Shown here: one piece after another, positions 18,239 through 26,326 of the stretch
Layout of the letters: the number at the start of each line of letters is the position of its first letter
Position numbering within the stretch: position 1 is the stretch's first letter
Source: an uncultured Lachnospiraceae bacterium
GTDB taxonomy: Bacteria > Bacillota > Clostridia > Lachnospirales > Lachnospiraceae
Assembly (NCBI GenBank): GCA_949840805.1
Contig: CATKXR010000039.1
Coordinates: forward strand, 1-46,154
Reading direction: 5' to 3'
Length of the DNA stretch: 46,154 bases
The notes under the pieces: model-generated
What the model saw: only the letters and a program-made list of their open reading frames with translations
Told to the model about the DNA's origin: nothing
Databases searched by the model: none
Position numbers and translations under genes: made by a program

Positions 18239-18287
18239 ATATAGTAAAATGCTTTTGTTTTATACTTTACTATATGCAGGAAACCAA
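18239..18287 (-). promoter_or_regulatory. Promoter with overlapping operator of the ABC permease gene
   Basis: On the minus strand TTGGTT (18282-18287) and TATAAA (18259-18264) are 17 bp apart. The inverted repeat ATATAGTAAA/TTTACTATAT (arms 18239-18248 and 18266-18275) spans the -10 and the probable start site, where a repressor could act. The regulator is unknown; the GntR gene next door is one candidate. Confidence 0.6.
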
Positions 18288-18294
18288 AAGGCTG

Positions 18295-19017
18295 TCACAT
18301 CTGCCCTGCACCCTCAGCCACATCCATGGACACATCCATAATGCCTCGCTCCAAATGCTCCTTCATCAATGTTCTGGCCAGCTTTCCGTCTTGCTTGCGA
18401 AAAGCGTCCAAAATCAGGGCATGGTAATACACCCCTCCATAATATCCGGTGGCAATCCGAAGAATCTTACAGGAATCTCTCTTCTTTTCAAAAATATCCG
18501 ACATAATCTGAATCAAAATCGGATTGTGGGTCTCCTCACAGATAATCATATGGAAACGGATATCATACTCCACAAACGTCTCATTGTCATCCTTGCTTCC
18601 TTCCATAATCTCCAGGTACTCTGCCATTTTTGAGAGAAGGCCGGGGGAGGCATTTTCTGCAACAGCCGCGCACACCTCCGGTTCCAGCATACTGCGGAAC
18701 TCTAACAGCGCCCGGATCTCATCTGCATTTTCCTGAGTCTCCATCTCCTCTTTCCCCGTACCCAGATCCGTCAGATTGGCAGACCGCAGATAGGTTCCCT
18801 TGCCATGCACGCTCTCTAAAACCCCTTGAGAGATAAACTGCTGTAATGCATTCCGTACTGTCACACGGCTCACATCCAACTTTTTGCACAGCTCGTTCTC
18901 ACTGGGAATCTTTTCTCCGATAATCCAGTTTCCATTGCGAATATTATTCTTGATATAGGTGACTACCCTTGCTGTCACGCTCCCTTTCCGCTCCATATAC
19001 TGTGTCCAGCCCCTCAT
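18295..19017 (-). CDS. GntR family regulator, FadR/FCD type
   Basis: The 240-residue protein has an N-terminal winged helix (about residues 12-75, with GEKIPSENELCKKLDVSRVTVRNALQQFISQGVLESVHGKGTYL split over the recognition helix) and a C-terminal all-helical FCD ligand domain, where Asp and His residues (for example RFHMIICEETHNP and YHALILDAF) would bind a metal and an acid. FCD regulators often sense sugar acids. It is adjacent to the ManD operon and probably controls it. The start may be ATG 19017 or ATG 18996; the latter has GAGGGG 13 nt upstream. Confidence 0.88.
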   Translation of the reverse strand: MRGWTQYMERKGSVTARVVTYIKNNIRNGNWIIGEKIPSENELCKKLDVSRVTVRNALQQFISQGVLESVHGKGTYLRSANLTDLGTGKEEMETQENADEIRALLEFRSMLEPEVCAAVAENASPGLLSKMAEYLEIMEGSKDDNETFVEYDIRFHMIICEETHNPILIQIMSDIFEKKRDSCKILRIATGYYGGVYYHALILDAFRKQDGKLARTLMKEHLERGIMDVSMDVAEGAGQM

Positions 19018-19037
19018 ATAATTCTTGTCTTTCTGTT

Positions 19038-19066
19038 ATCTTATCGTCAAAAAATGCCGGTGTCAA
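19038..19066 (-). promoter_or_regulatory. Promoter of the gntR gene, inside a terminator stem
   Basis: TTGACA (19061-19066) and TAAGAT (19038-19043) are spaced by 17 bp on the minus strand, close to full consensus. The predicted start near 19031 leaves a short leader. The -35 lies in the right arm of the terminator for the upstream dehydratase gene. Confidence 0.75.
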
Positions 19067-19093
19067 GCATTCTTCCATGCTCTTCACCGACAT
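19049..19093 (-). terminator. Terminator downstream of the ManD-type dehydratase gene
   Basis: On the minus strand ATGTCGGTG (19085-19093) pairs with CACCGGCAT (19054-19062), nine pairs including one G-U, followed by a T run. It ends the dehydratase operon, while its right arm overlaps the gntR -35 hexamer. Confidence 0.65.
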
Positions 19094-19158
19094 TCATCAT
19101 TCTGTTTCAAAATCTTCTGCTTTTATCCGCCAATACAGGCAACAGGATATCTGCTCTT

Positions 19159-20409
19159 TTATGGCGTCTGCAGACTCCCATCCCGGTTTCTTGTCTGGGT
19201 CCAGGTGGTCACATCACAAATACACGGATACTTGAGCGCCTCCTTTTCATTCAAATCCACACCCAGTCCGGGCTTCTCATTGGCATAGACGAATCCGTCA
19301 TTGCCATATTCCGGAAGGCCCGGGAACACCTCCAGCAGCGCCCCTCGCGGACCGTTTAGCTTCTGGATAACAAAGTTTGGCGGCTCGATTCCGCTCCACT
19401 CCTGCAGCCCCAGATTCTGAGCCGCCAGATCAATGTGGATATTGGCAGCATGTGCCAGGGGACTCATATCGCCCGGGCCATGCCAGCAGATCCTCACACC
19501 ATACTGCTCACAGAACATCTGCAGTTTTCTGGCCGGTGTGATACCGCCTATCTGGCTGATATGGACCCGGATATAATCGATGCTTCTGTTTGCAATCAGT
19601 CTCTTGAACTCCGCCGGATTGTTGAACAATTCACCCTGGCTTAAAGGCGTCACCGTGTGCTGCCGAATCATATCCAGCCACTCCACCTGCTCCAGAGGCA
19701 CCACATCCTCCATAAAGAACAATTTCATAGGCTCCATTTCCTTTACAAAGGCCATGGCCTCTGTAGGGTGGATCCTCTCATGGACATCGTGAACCAGCTC
19801 TAACCCAAAGCCTATCCGGTCACGGATCCCCTGAAACAGCTTTAAAGTATCACGCATATATTGTTTGCTGTCCAGATAGATTCCTGGTTTTGCCCCTTTC
19901 GCCGCCCAATCCGGAGCCTCCCCGTATCCTGTTCCCCCATATCCTCCGCATTGGCAGCGGATATGGCGCACTCCGATCTCTTGGTATTTCTCAATATTCT
20001 CGCATATCTCGCTGACATCCGCGCCGTCTACATGACGGTAAACCGGCACACCAGCCCGCATTTTACCGCCAAACAAATCATATACCGGCATGCCGGCCAT
20101 TTTCCCTTTTATATCCCACAAGGCCATATCCACACCGGAGATTGCGTTGTTCACCACCGGCCCGCAGCGCCAGTAAGCATTTTGGTGCATAAGCTGCCAC
20201 AATTCACTGATATTTTTAACTTCCTGGCCTATCAGAAGAGGACGCAAATACGTTTCTACCAGATGTTGTACTGTAAGATGACGATATGCAAAGGTCGCGC
20301 ATCCCAGGCCATAAAGCCCGGGTTCATCCGTCTCCACTTTAACCACCATCAGATTAATTCCTTCCGGGGCGGTGCAGATCACTCTGACATCCCTGATTTT
20401 TGGGTTCAT
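19159..20409 (-). CDS. Mannonate dehydratase-like enolase superfamily enzyme (ManD/RspA)
   Basis: The 416-residue enzyme would dehydrate D-mannonate (or D-gluconate) to 2-keto-3-deoxygluconate in the cytosol. It shows the ManD pattern: metal ligands Asp208, Glu234 (FFMEDVVP) and Glu260 (SQGELFN), a DVH motif with His210, candidate general base Tyr157 and the HGPGD motif (310-314). The UxuA mannonate dehydratase is an unrelated fold, so this is the enolase-type route. ATG 20409 has GGAGGAATCTGT upstream; an N-terminal extension to 20454 is not supported. It is the last gene of the MDR-SDR-ManD operon. Confidence 0.88.
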   Translation of the reverse strand: MNPKIRDVRVICTAPEGINLMVVKVETDEPGLYGLGCATFAYRHLTVQHLVETYLRPLLIGQEVKNISELWQLMHQNAYWRCGPVVNNAISGVDMALWDIKGKMAGMPVYDLFGGKMRAGVPVYRHVDGADVSEICENIEKYQEIGVRHIRCQCGGYGGTGYGEAPDWAAKGAKPGIYLDSKQYMRDTLKLFQGIRDRIGFGLELVHDVHERIHPTEAMAFVKEMEPMKLFFMEDVVPLEQVEWLDMIRQHTVTPLSQGELFNNPAEFKRLIANRSIDYIRVHISQIGGITPARKLQMFCEQYGVRICWHGPGDMSPLAHAANIHIDLAAQNLGLQEWSGIEPPNFVIQKLNGPRGALLEVFPGLPEYGNDGFVYANEKPGLGVDLNEKEALKYPCICDVTTWTQTRNRDGSLQTP

Positions 20410-20457
20410 ACAGATTCCTCCGTTCCTATTTTTGAGATGTTTTTCACTTACCATGCC

Positions 20458-21225
20458 CTATTTTACCAAATAAGCGCCATCCACCGGAATCACTGCGCCA
20501 TTTAAATAATCTGATGCGGCAGAAGCAAGAAATACTACAGGTCCCTTCATATCTTCCGGTGTCCCCCAACGTCCGGCAGGAATCCGCAGAGTACACTCAT
20601 CCTTGCGGGCCTGTGTCATATTGGCGCACATTTCCGTGTCCATATATCCGGGACACAGACAATTAATATTGATATTGCGCCCGGCGCAATCCACAGCCAC
20701 AGACTTGGTTAGCTGGGTCACTGCCCCCTTCGTAGCAGTGTAAGCCGGCACAGTGGTTCCCCCGAACCAGGATACCATGGAACCGATGGTAATAATCTTT
20801 CCGCCTGTAGGTTGATTCAGCATGACCCCCAGAGCACGCTGGATCATCAGCCAGACATGGTCAAGATTAATGGCACGAACCAGATCCCATTCCTCTACAG
20901 GAAACTCCTCCGGCAAATGACGTCTCTGGATCCCGGCTGCCGGAACCAGAACATCCAGCCTGCCTTCCAGAATCTCTAATGCCTCGTCAAACATGCGGTT
21001 TAAATCCTCCCTGTCAGACAGATTGCCGCTGACGCCATATGCCTCATAGCCCTGGGCCCGATATGCCTCGCATACTTTTTCCAGTTTCTCTGCCTGCACA
21101 TCCATCAGCACCACCTTACAGCCTGCCTCTAAAAGACCTTCTGCCATACCTCGGGAAAGCCCCTGGGCTCCTCCTGTCACAATCCCGTGTTTCCCGCTAA
21201 TATCAAATTTATTTAACGCTGCCAT
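20458..21225 (-). CDS. SDR-family oxidoreductase (mannonate/gluconate dehydrogenase-like)
   Basis: The 255-residue short-chain dehydrogenase has the cofactor motif TGGAQGLSRG (17-26), an Asp at residue 42 that favours NAD(H), and the catalytic Ser149, Tyr162 and Lys166 (YTATK). Relatives include gluconate 5-dehydrogenase, KduD and fructuronate reductases. Between an MDR dehydrogenase and ManD the likely job is fructuronate to mannonate, or oxidation of a related aldonate; this is inferred from the neighbours. ATG 21225 sits 10 nt from AGGAG, whereas the upstream ATG at 21234 is only one base from it. Confidence 0.85.
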   Translation of the reverse strand: MAALNKFDISGKHGIVTGGAQGLSRGMAEGLLEAGCKVVLMDVQAEKLEKVCEAYRAQGYEAYGVSGNLSDREDLNRMFDEALEILEGRLDVLVPAAGIQRRHLPEEFPVEEWDLVRAINLDHVWLMIQRALGVMLNQPTGGKIITIGSMVSWFGGTTVPAYTATKGAVTQLTKSVAVDCAGRNININCLCPGYMDTEMCANMTQARKDECTLRIPAGRWGTPEDMKGPVVFLASAASDYLNGAVIPVDGAYLVK

Positions 21226-21303
21226 AATATCCATACTCCTTTCTGTCTGCTGTTTCTTTTTCAAAACAATCCTCTTGCATATTTGCTGTTTCTCTGAATT
21301 CCC

Positions 21304-22341
21304 TTACTCTTCTGCCCCGTCAAATAAAATCACGGTTTTCTTTACATTTGGATCCGGATGTATAATATTTTCAAACACCTTTTCAATCTCGCTGAATTTC
21401 ACAAAGGTTGTTGCCAGCCCCTCCATATGATAATATCCTTGTGCCATTTTTTCTGCTGTGGGAATCCACTGATTTAAGCTCATGCGTGTGCCAATAACAT
21501 CCAGCTCCCTCTTATTAATATCCGCCTGGCTGATGGTCTCCGGTTTATCGCAAAAACCCAGAGGCACTATCCGCCCGGCATTGCAGACAATAGATTCCTT
21601 TATAAGCATACTCAGGCTTCCTGGAAAACAGGCGCTGTCAAATGCCACCGTACATCCATGGCCCCCTGTGATTTCTGCAACCCTGGCAGCCACATCCTCT
21701 GTTCTACTGTTGATTATATAATCGGCGCCAAACAGCTTGCTCCGCTCCAGACTCTCATCATTAATATCACAACAGATAACCGTACCGGCTCCCTTCAGCT
21801 TGCACGCCTGCGCTACAATCGTGCCAATGGTACCGGTTCCGAGAATAAAAACCACATCCCCCGGAACGATCCTTGCCCGGCTGGTGGAATGTTCTCCGAT
21901 AGTCAGCGGTTCAATCAGAGCCGCGTCCTTCCATGGAATCGAATCGCTGATCTTGTAAGCATCCTTCTCTTCCACGCAGAAATACTCTCTCCAGCCACCG
22001 TCCGTACCGCTGCCCCGCACCAGGACATGTTCGCATACATTGCCCCTTCCGTGGGTACACTGATAGCAGCTTCCGCACTTCATCACATAGTCAATCACTA
22101 CATGGTCGCCTGGATGAAGCCTTTCGCATCCTTTTCCTACCTTTGTGACAATACCCACATTTTCGTGGCCGGGAATCAGCGGATAACTGGAACAGGGATT
22201 TTCTCCCTTAAAAATATGCATATCACTTCCGCAGACACCCGCTGCCATCATTTTGATCTGCACTTCTCCATCCCCCGGCTCTGGTATCGGAACCTCCTTT
22301 ATTTCATAATGCAAGGGTTCTGTGATCATACAAGCTTTCAT
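21304..22341 (-). CDS. Zinc-dependent MDR alcohol dehydrogenase (RspB/L-gulonate or L-idonate 5-dehydrogenase-like)
   Basis: The 345-residue enzyme carries the catalytic zinc site Cys37, His59 and Glu60 (GHE) and a structural zinc set Cys89, Cys92, Cys95 and Cys103. The NAD-binding Rossmann motif ILGTGTIGTIVAQ lies near 170-182. RspB-type enzymes sit next to ManD proteins and oxidise sugar acids such as L-gulonate or L-idonate to keto-acids. This is the first gene of the operon that continues with the SDR and ManD genes. The substrate is inferred from context only. Confidence 0.86.
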   Translation of the reverse strand: MKACMITEPLHYEIKEVPIPEPGDGEVQIKMMAAGVCGSDMHIFKGENPCSSYPLIPGHENVGIVTKVGKGCERLHPGDHVVIDYVMKCGSCYQCTHGRGNVCEHVLVRGSGTDGGWREYFCVEEKDAYKISDSIPWKDAALIEPLTIGEHSTSRARIVPGDVVFILGTGTIGTIVAQACKLKGAGTVICCDINDESLERSKLFGADYIINSRTEDVAARVAEITGGHGCTVAFDSACFPGSLSMLIKESIVCNAGRIVPLGFCDKPETISQADINKRELDVIGTRMSLNQWIPTAEKMAQGYYHMEGLATTFVKFSEIEKVFENIIHPDPNVKKTVILFDGAEE

Positions 22342-22445
22342 ATGCTTACCTCCTGGTTTTGATATCGGTTAATGTTGGTTTTCTTTTTATCTTGTATTTT
22401 TTTAAAGATTTGCACAGGATTTCTCGTATAACAAGATACAAGTAA

Positions 22446-22474
22446 ATCATACCTTATATTTCAACAAAAATCAA
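22446..22474 (-). promoter_or_regulatory. Promoter of the MDR-SDR-ManD operon
   Basis: TTGATT (22469-22474) and TATGAT (22446-22451) on the minus strand are spaced by 17 bp. The predicted start near 22439 falls in the ACAAGATACAAG repeat, where a bound repressor would block transcription. Confidence 0.7.
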
Positions 22475-22607
22475 TAGAAAATTTAGCGCAATTAGTTTTT
22501 TGTCTATTTTTTATCAGTTTCCATTAATTTTTTTAGGCATTTTTTACATGTTTCTCTTCAAAACATGTAAACCTCTTACAAACTTGTATTACTTGTATCG
22601 GTTTTTG

Positions 22608-22635
22608 TTGACTTTTCTTGTATTTTGAATAATAA
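22608..22635 (+). promoter_or_regulatory. Promoter of the TRAP transporter operon
   Basis: TTGACT (22608-22613) and TAATAA (22630-22635) are spaced by 16 bp. A CTTGTAT motif lies in the spacer and another pair just upstream. The leader to the start at 22739 is about 100 nt. Confidence 0.6.
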
Positions 22636-22738
22636 TAAAATTATCCAGCCGGCAATGCTGCCGACCACTGCACAGGATTTCTTACGGAAGCATTTCGCTG
22701 GTAAACAAATTTACTACATATTAATGGAGGTAAAATTC

Positions 22739-23797
22739 ATGAAAAAGACATTCTCTAAGGCTATTGGCGTTCTGCTCACAGCTTCTTTGCTGGCAGGCTG
22801 TGGCGCTGCTACCGAGGCGCCCAAGGCCACAACTGCCGCACCTTCAGCCTCATCCGAATCCAAGGCTGACAATGCCTCATCTTCCGCAGAACCGGAAATC
22901 ACCCTGACATTAAGCCACCAGATGGCTGAGAGCCACTCCATCAACACCACTGCCAATCACTTTGCTGACCTGGTAAAAGAAAAATCCGGAGGAACCATGG
23001 CAGTAGACGTATACGCCTCTGCAACTTTGGGAACCGAGACTGAAAATCTTCAGGCTTTGACCAACGGCACACTGGATATGGCCATCATTGCCGCCGAGTT
23101 TTATGCCAACTATGTAGATGAAGCGGGGATCCTCTGCCTCCCGTATATGTACGACAGCTATGATGACTGCTACGAAAAGCTTAACAGCGAAGCCGGCGAC
23201 CGGATCAAGGAGATGATTCTTGAAAAAACCAACGTCCGTCCTCTGGACTATTACGTTCTGGCTTTCCGTCAGATCTTCACCGTTGACCGGGAAATTAAAA
23301 ATGTGGATGATATGGCCGGACTGATCATCCGGATTCCTGATTCCACTACTTATAAGACCACCTTCTCCCAATTGGGCGCAGCCCCCACTGCCGTCGCCTG
23401 GGGAGAAACCTACACCGCACTGGACACCGGCGTGGTATCTGCCGTGGAGAACATTCCCGAATCCATTATGTCCGCCTCCATGCAGGAAGTCTGCAAATAT
23501 GTCAATGTAACCAACCACCTGATTGCTCCTACCACCATCTCCATTTCCAATCAGGTCTATGAGAGCCTGACAGAAGAACAGCAGAACATTCTCATTGAGG
23601 CAGCAGCAGAAGCCTGTGAATTCGGAAAAAATATGACAGCAGAAAACAGCGATGCTAACTTCGCCTCCCTGGAAGGCGCCGGCCTGACTGTGATAGAGAC
23701 TGATGTGGAAAGCATGAAAAATGCCATTAAGTACGAAGAGTATACCTGCGCCCAGTCTGATGCAGGCAAAGAAATTCTCTCCTTGCTGGGAAAATAA
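22739..23797 (+). CDS. dctP: TRAP transporter substrate-binding lipoprotein DctP
   Basis: This 352-residue extracytoplasmic binding protein starts MKKTFSKAIGVLLTASLLAGCG; the lipobox gives a lipid-anchored Cys near residue 21. A Thr/Ala/Ser linker follows, then the DctP fold with the conserved Arg-containing region VDDMAGLIIRIPDS (about 185-198) that binds the carboxylate of the ligand. An in-frame extension to 22625 is rejected, since GGAGG sits 9 nt before ATG 22739. Next to ManD it probably binds a sugar acid. Confidence 0.92.
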   Translation: MKKTFSKAIGVLLTASLLAGCGAATEAPKATTAAPSASSESKADNASSSAEPEITLTLSHQMAESHSINTTANHFADLVKEKSGGTMAVDVYASATLGTETENLQALTNGTLDMAIIAAEFYANYVDEAGILCLPYMYDSYDDCYEKLNSEAGDRIKEMILEKTNVRPLDYYVLAFRQIFTVDREIKNVDDMAGLIIRIPDSTTYKTTFSQLGAAPTAVAWGETYTALDTGVVSAVENIPESIMSASMQEVCKYVNVTNHLIAPTTISISNQVYESLTEEQQNILIEAAAEACEFGKNMTAENSDANFASLEGAGLTVIETDVESMKNAIKYEEYTCAQSDAGKEILSLLGK

Positions 23798-23897
23798 TGT
23801 AACTGTGGAGAGCAGGACTCTCCATCTGTCATCACAGCAGAACCGGATTTCAATTCTCCGGCCTGCTGTGAGCATATAAATCAATAGGGGGATCTTT

Positions 23898-24398
23898 ATG
23901 TTGAAAAACATTCGGAACATAACCGACAAGATTCTTTATGGGGTGATTATTGTTCTGTTTCTGACCATGTTCGGCGTTACCACGTTAAATGTCATCATGC
24001 GGTATCTATTTAACAAGCCGATCATCTTTGCGGTGGAACTGGGACGGTATTCCTTCGCGGCAATCGTCTACCTGGGTTCCATTTTCGTCATGCGCGAGGA
24101 CGGACATATCGGCCTTGACATTATCGTGGACATGCTGCCAAAATCAATGGGCATGATTGTCAAAAAGTTTACGCGGATTCTGGTTCTGGCCTACATGGCC
24201 CTGTTCTGTTACGAATCCGGACGGATGGTTATGGGCAACTGGGCCAATCGTTCCAGCACCATGGGCATACCCATGTCCGTAGTCTATATGGTTATGGTGA
24301 TCGGAAGCCTTGGTATTTTCATTGAAGAATTGCTGCTCCTCATCGGGTACAATCCAGGCAAAACGTCATCTGTGGAAGAAAAGGGAGGTGGCATGTAA
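23898..24398 (+). CDS. dctQ: TRAP transporter small permease DctQ
   Basis: The 166-residue protein has four hydrophobic helices and the DctQ pattern RYLFNKPIIFAVELGRYSFAAIVYLG near its second helix. It partners with the large subunit encoded immediately downstream; that gene starts 1 bp after this stop, with GGGAGGTG inside the end of this gene. The 100-bp gap from dctP contains a weak inverted repeat but no terminator, so the three genes probably form one transcript. Confidence 0.92.
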   Translation: MLKNIRNITDKILYGVIIVLFLTMFGVTTLNVIMRYLFNKPIIFAVELGRYSFAAIVYLGSIFVMREDGHIGLDIIVDMLPKSMGMIVKKFTRILVLAYMALFCYESGRMVMGNWANRSSTMGIPMSVVYMVMVIGSLGIFIEELLLLIGYNPGKTSSVEEKGGGM

Positions 24399-24399
24399 G

Positions 24400-25680
24400 A
24401 TGTGGATTATTCTTGGAATCTTTTTTATTCTTCTGGTTCTCGGTGTGCCTGTTGCCTTTGATGTTGGCATTGCCGCAGTTATTTATCTGTTTGTCAATGG
24501 CAAGGACCTGATTATCGTCACCCAGAGAATCTTTGCAGGCGGAGACTCCTTTACCCTGATGGCCATCCCGCTGTTTATCTTTGCCGGTGAAATCATGAAT
24601 GCCTGCGGCGTGACCAAACGAATCGTTGGCTTTGCCAATGAGCTGGTGGGCTTTATCCACGGAGGGCTGGCCCATGTCAACATTCTGGCTTCCATGCTGT
24701 TTGCCGGCGTATCCGGTTCTACCTCCGCAGATGTGGCTTCTATCGGAGGTATGCTGATCGGATCCATGGATGAAGCTGGTTTTGACCGCCGCTATGCCAC
24801 AGCCGTCACTGCCGCATCCGCTACCATCGGCTCTATTATCCCACCTTCCATTTTGATGGTGCTTTACTCCTCCATCACAGGCATTTCCGTGGGAAAGCTT
24901 TTCATGGCAGGAGTTATACCGGGAATCTTGGTGGGCATCAGCCAGATGTGCTATGCTTATTACATGGCCCGGAAAAATCCGCAGAAATATGATGGAAATG
25001 TCAAAGCTGCTTTTAATTTTAACCGGATGGTAAAAGCATTTTTCAATGCGCTTCCTGCCCTGATCATGCCCGGCATTATCATCGGCGGTATCTTAAGCGG
25101 TGTATTCACTGCCACGGAAGCCGGCGCCATCGCCGGCCTGTATGGACTTTTGATCGGAATATTTGTGTATCATGAATTTACTTTTAAAGGAGCCATCAAG
25201 ACTATCATCAGCGCCGCCAAAACATCAGGCATGACTATGCTGATCGTATCCGGCGCCACGGCCTTCAGCTACTGTCTGGCCATTGAAAAATTCCCGGAAC
25301 AGGTATCCAATCTGATCACCGGAATCTCCACGGATGCCAATGTCCTGATGCTTTTGATGATCATCGCCATGTGTGTCATTGGCATGTTCATGGACACTAC
25401 CTCTGCCGCCATCATTATGGTGCCGATCTTCTATCCTATAGCAGAAGCCTGTGGTATCAATGGCATCCATTTCGGCATGGTCATGGTCCTTACCTTTATT
25501 CTGGGCGGTATCACACCCCCGGTCGGCGTGACCTTGTATATTGCGACAGCAGTGGCAAAAATCCGTTTTGTAGATCTTTTAAAAGAAATGTGGCCATTTA
25601 TTTTACTGTTCGTACTCCTGATGCTGGCCGTGGCCTATATTCCCGGCATCTGCCTGTTTATTCCGAATATGATCGGATAA
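24400..25680 (+). CDS. dctM: TRAP transporter large permease DctM
   Basis: The 426-residue membrane protein is the sodium-coupled transport subunit. It has about 12 hydrophobic segments. Conserved patterns include AGEIMNACGVTKRIVGFANELVG, VSGSTSADVASIGGMLI and GMFMDTTSAAIIMVPIFYP. ATG 24400 starts MWIILGIFFILLVLGVPVAF, the usual N-terminus; a frame extension to 24310 overlaps dctQ and is not used. The operon ends at the terminator at 25737. Confidence 0.93.
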   Translation: MWIILGIFFILLVLGVPVAFDVGIAAVIYLFVNGKDLIIVTQRIFAGGDSFTLMAIPLFIFAGEIMNACGVTKRIVGFANELVGFIHGGLAHVNILASMLFAGVSGSTSADVASIGGMLIGSMDEAGFDRRYATAVTAASATIGSIIPPSILMVLYSSITGISVGKLFMAGVIPGILVGISQMCYAYYMARKNPQKYDGNVKAAFNFNRMVKAFFNALPALIMPGIIIGGILSGVFTATEAGAIAGLYGLLIGIFVYHEFTFKGAIKTIISAAKTSGMTMLIVSGATAFSYCLAIEKFPEQVSNLITGISTDANVLMLLMIIAMCVIGMFMDTTSAAIIMVPIFYPIAEACGINGIHFGMVMVLTFILGGITPPVGVTLYIATAVAKIRFVDLLKEMWPFILLFVLLMLAVAYIPGICLFIPNMIG

Positions 25681-25736
25681 AAGGACGGCCTTCATTTAAA
25701 AAACAAATGGCAAGCCTGCTTTTGACAAAGCAAAAT

Positions 25737-25796
25737 CCCCTCAGCCAGCAGATAAGCATTCTTACCTGCGCTTGCTGAGGGGACTTATATTTTTCA
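25737..25796 (+). terminator. Terminator of the TRAP operon
   Basis: CCCCTCAGC (25737-25745) pairs with GCTGAGGGG (25774-25782), with further pairing inside the loop, followed by ACTTATATTTTTC. It lies 57 bp after the dctM stop. Confidence 0.75.
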
Positions 25797-25818
25797 CATT
25801 CCTTTTTTGAGAAAATCC

Positions 25819-26284
25819 ATACCTTGTCGTGCAGTACTATCCATAGGTCAATATTGTTAAGTTATGGATTTTTCCAAAGGGTCCGCAGGAGAAGAAGGAC
25901 AGAACGTTTTCAGACATGTTCTCACTCCGTTTTTCATGTAGCGGTACTAAGGAACTGGCTGCAAAAAACACAGCCTAAGTGCCGACGTGAAAAGAGGGTC
26001 TTCAAACGTTCTGTCCCTCTTCTCCTGCTACGTTACCGGCGCCATTTAAATGAAAGGTGTTTCCCCCATAGAACAGCCAATAACGTAGCCTGTTCTGTTA
26101 CCCGTACCCCGGGAAACCCTCGAAGAACGTCGGCGCTTAATGAGCCGGGGTGGTTTTCCCGGCGAATTTAGCGTCCGCTACGTTCTTCACGGAGTGGGAG
26201 CGCGTTTTCCGGGGTACGGGTAACAGAACAGGCGGACCTTTCGGAATCACTGTAAACAACAGCAAATTCCACACGAAAAGGTAT
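25819..26284. repeat. Double-hairpin repeat element, copy A
   Basis: This 466-bp element is about 90% identical by eye to copy B at 41748-42210. It has near-perfect terminal inverted repeats (25819-25832 and 26271-26284, 12 of 14). Hairpin 1 spans 25885-26028 and hairpin 2 spans 26088-26233; each has a long uninterrupted basal stem of about 24-25 bp, an internal asymmetric bulge and a further stem. The linker between them contains TACGTTA/TAACGTA arms around an ATTTAAAT core. It lies between convergent dctM and the yitT-family gene. No ORF is convincing. It may be a non-autonomous mobile element or a structured RNA. Confidence 0.85.
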
Positions 26285-26326
26285 ACCCTTCCGGACATAC
26301 ATTATGGGATGCCCAGAAGGGTATAC
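26274..26326. repeat. REP-like hairpin adjoining element A
   Basis: GTATACCCTTC (26281-26291) and GAAGGGTATAC (26316-26326) form a perfect 11-bp stem. The loop carries the CATTATGGGATGCCC core of the REP unit in the reverse orientation relative to position 1. It ends one base before the yitT-family stop codon, and could serve as its transcript end. Confidence 0.75.

Larger units (their letters stand above)
22342..22738. promoter_or_regulatory. AT-rich divergent regulatory region with CTTGTAT motifs
   Basis: This 397-bp region serves the MDR operon on the minus strand and the TRAP operon on the plus strand. The motif CTTGTAT or its complement ATACAAG recurs at about 22391, 22434, 22583, 22592 and 22617. 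Two of these flank the plus-strand -35, and an ACAAGATACAAG pair covers the minus-strand start site. No ORF with a ribosome binding site is present. Binding by the adjacent GntR regulator is the simplest reading, not proven. Confidence 0.65.
25681..26326. other. 646-bp non-coding gap between dctM and the yitT-family gene
   Basis: The gap holds the TRAP operon terminator (25737-25796), repeat element A (25819-26284) and a REP-like hairpin (26274-26326). Short open frames crossing the element lack ribosome binding sites and follow the hairpin arms, so I regard it as non-coding. The flanking genes converge on it. Confidence 0.8.

Noticed and set aside
22910..23929. 339-codon frame opposite dctP
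   Set aside because: It is antisense to a clear TRAP binding protein and has no recognisable domain.
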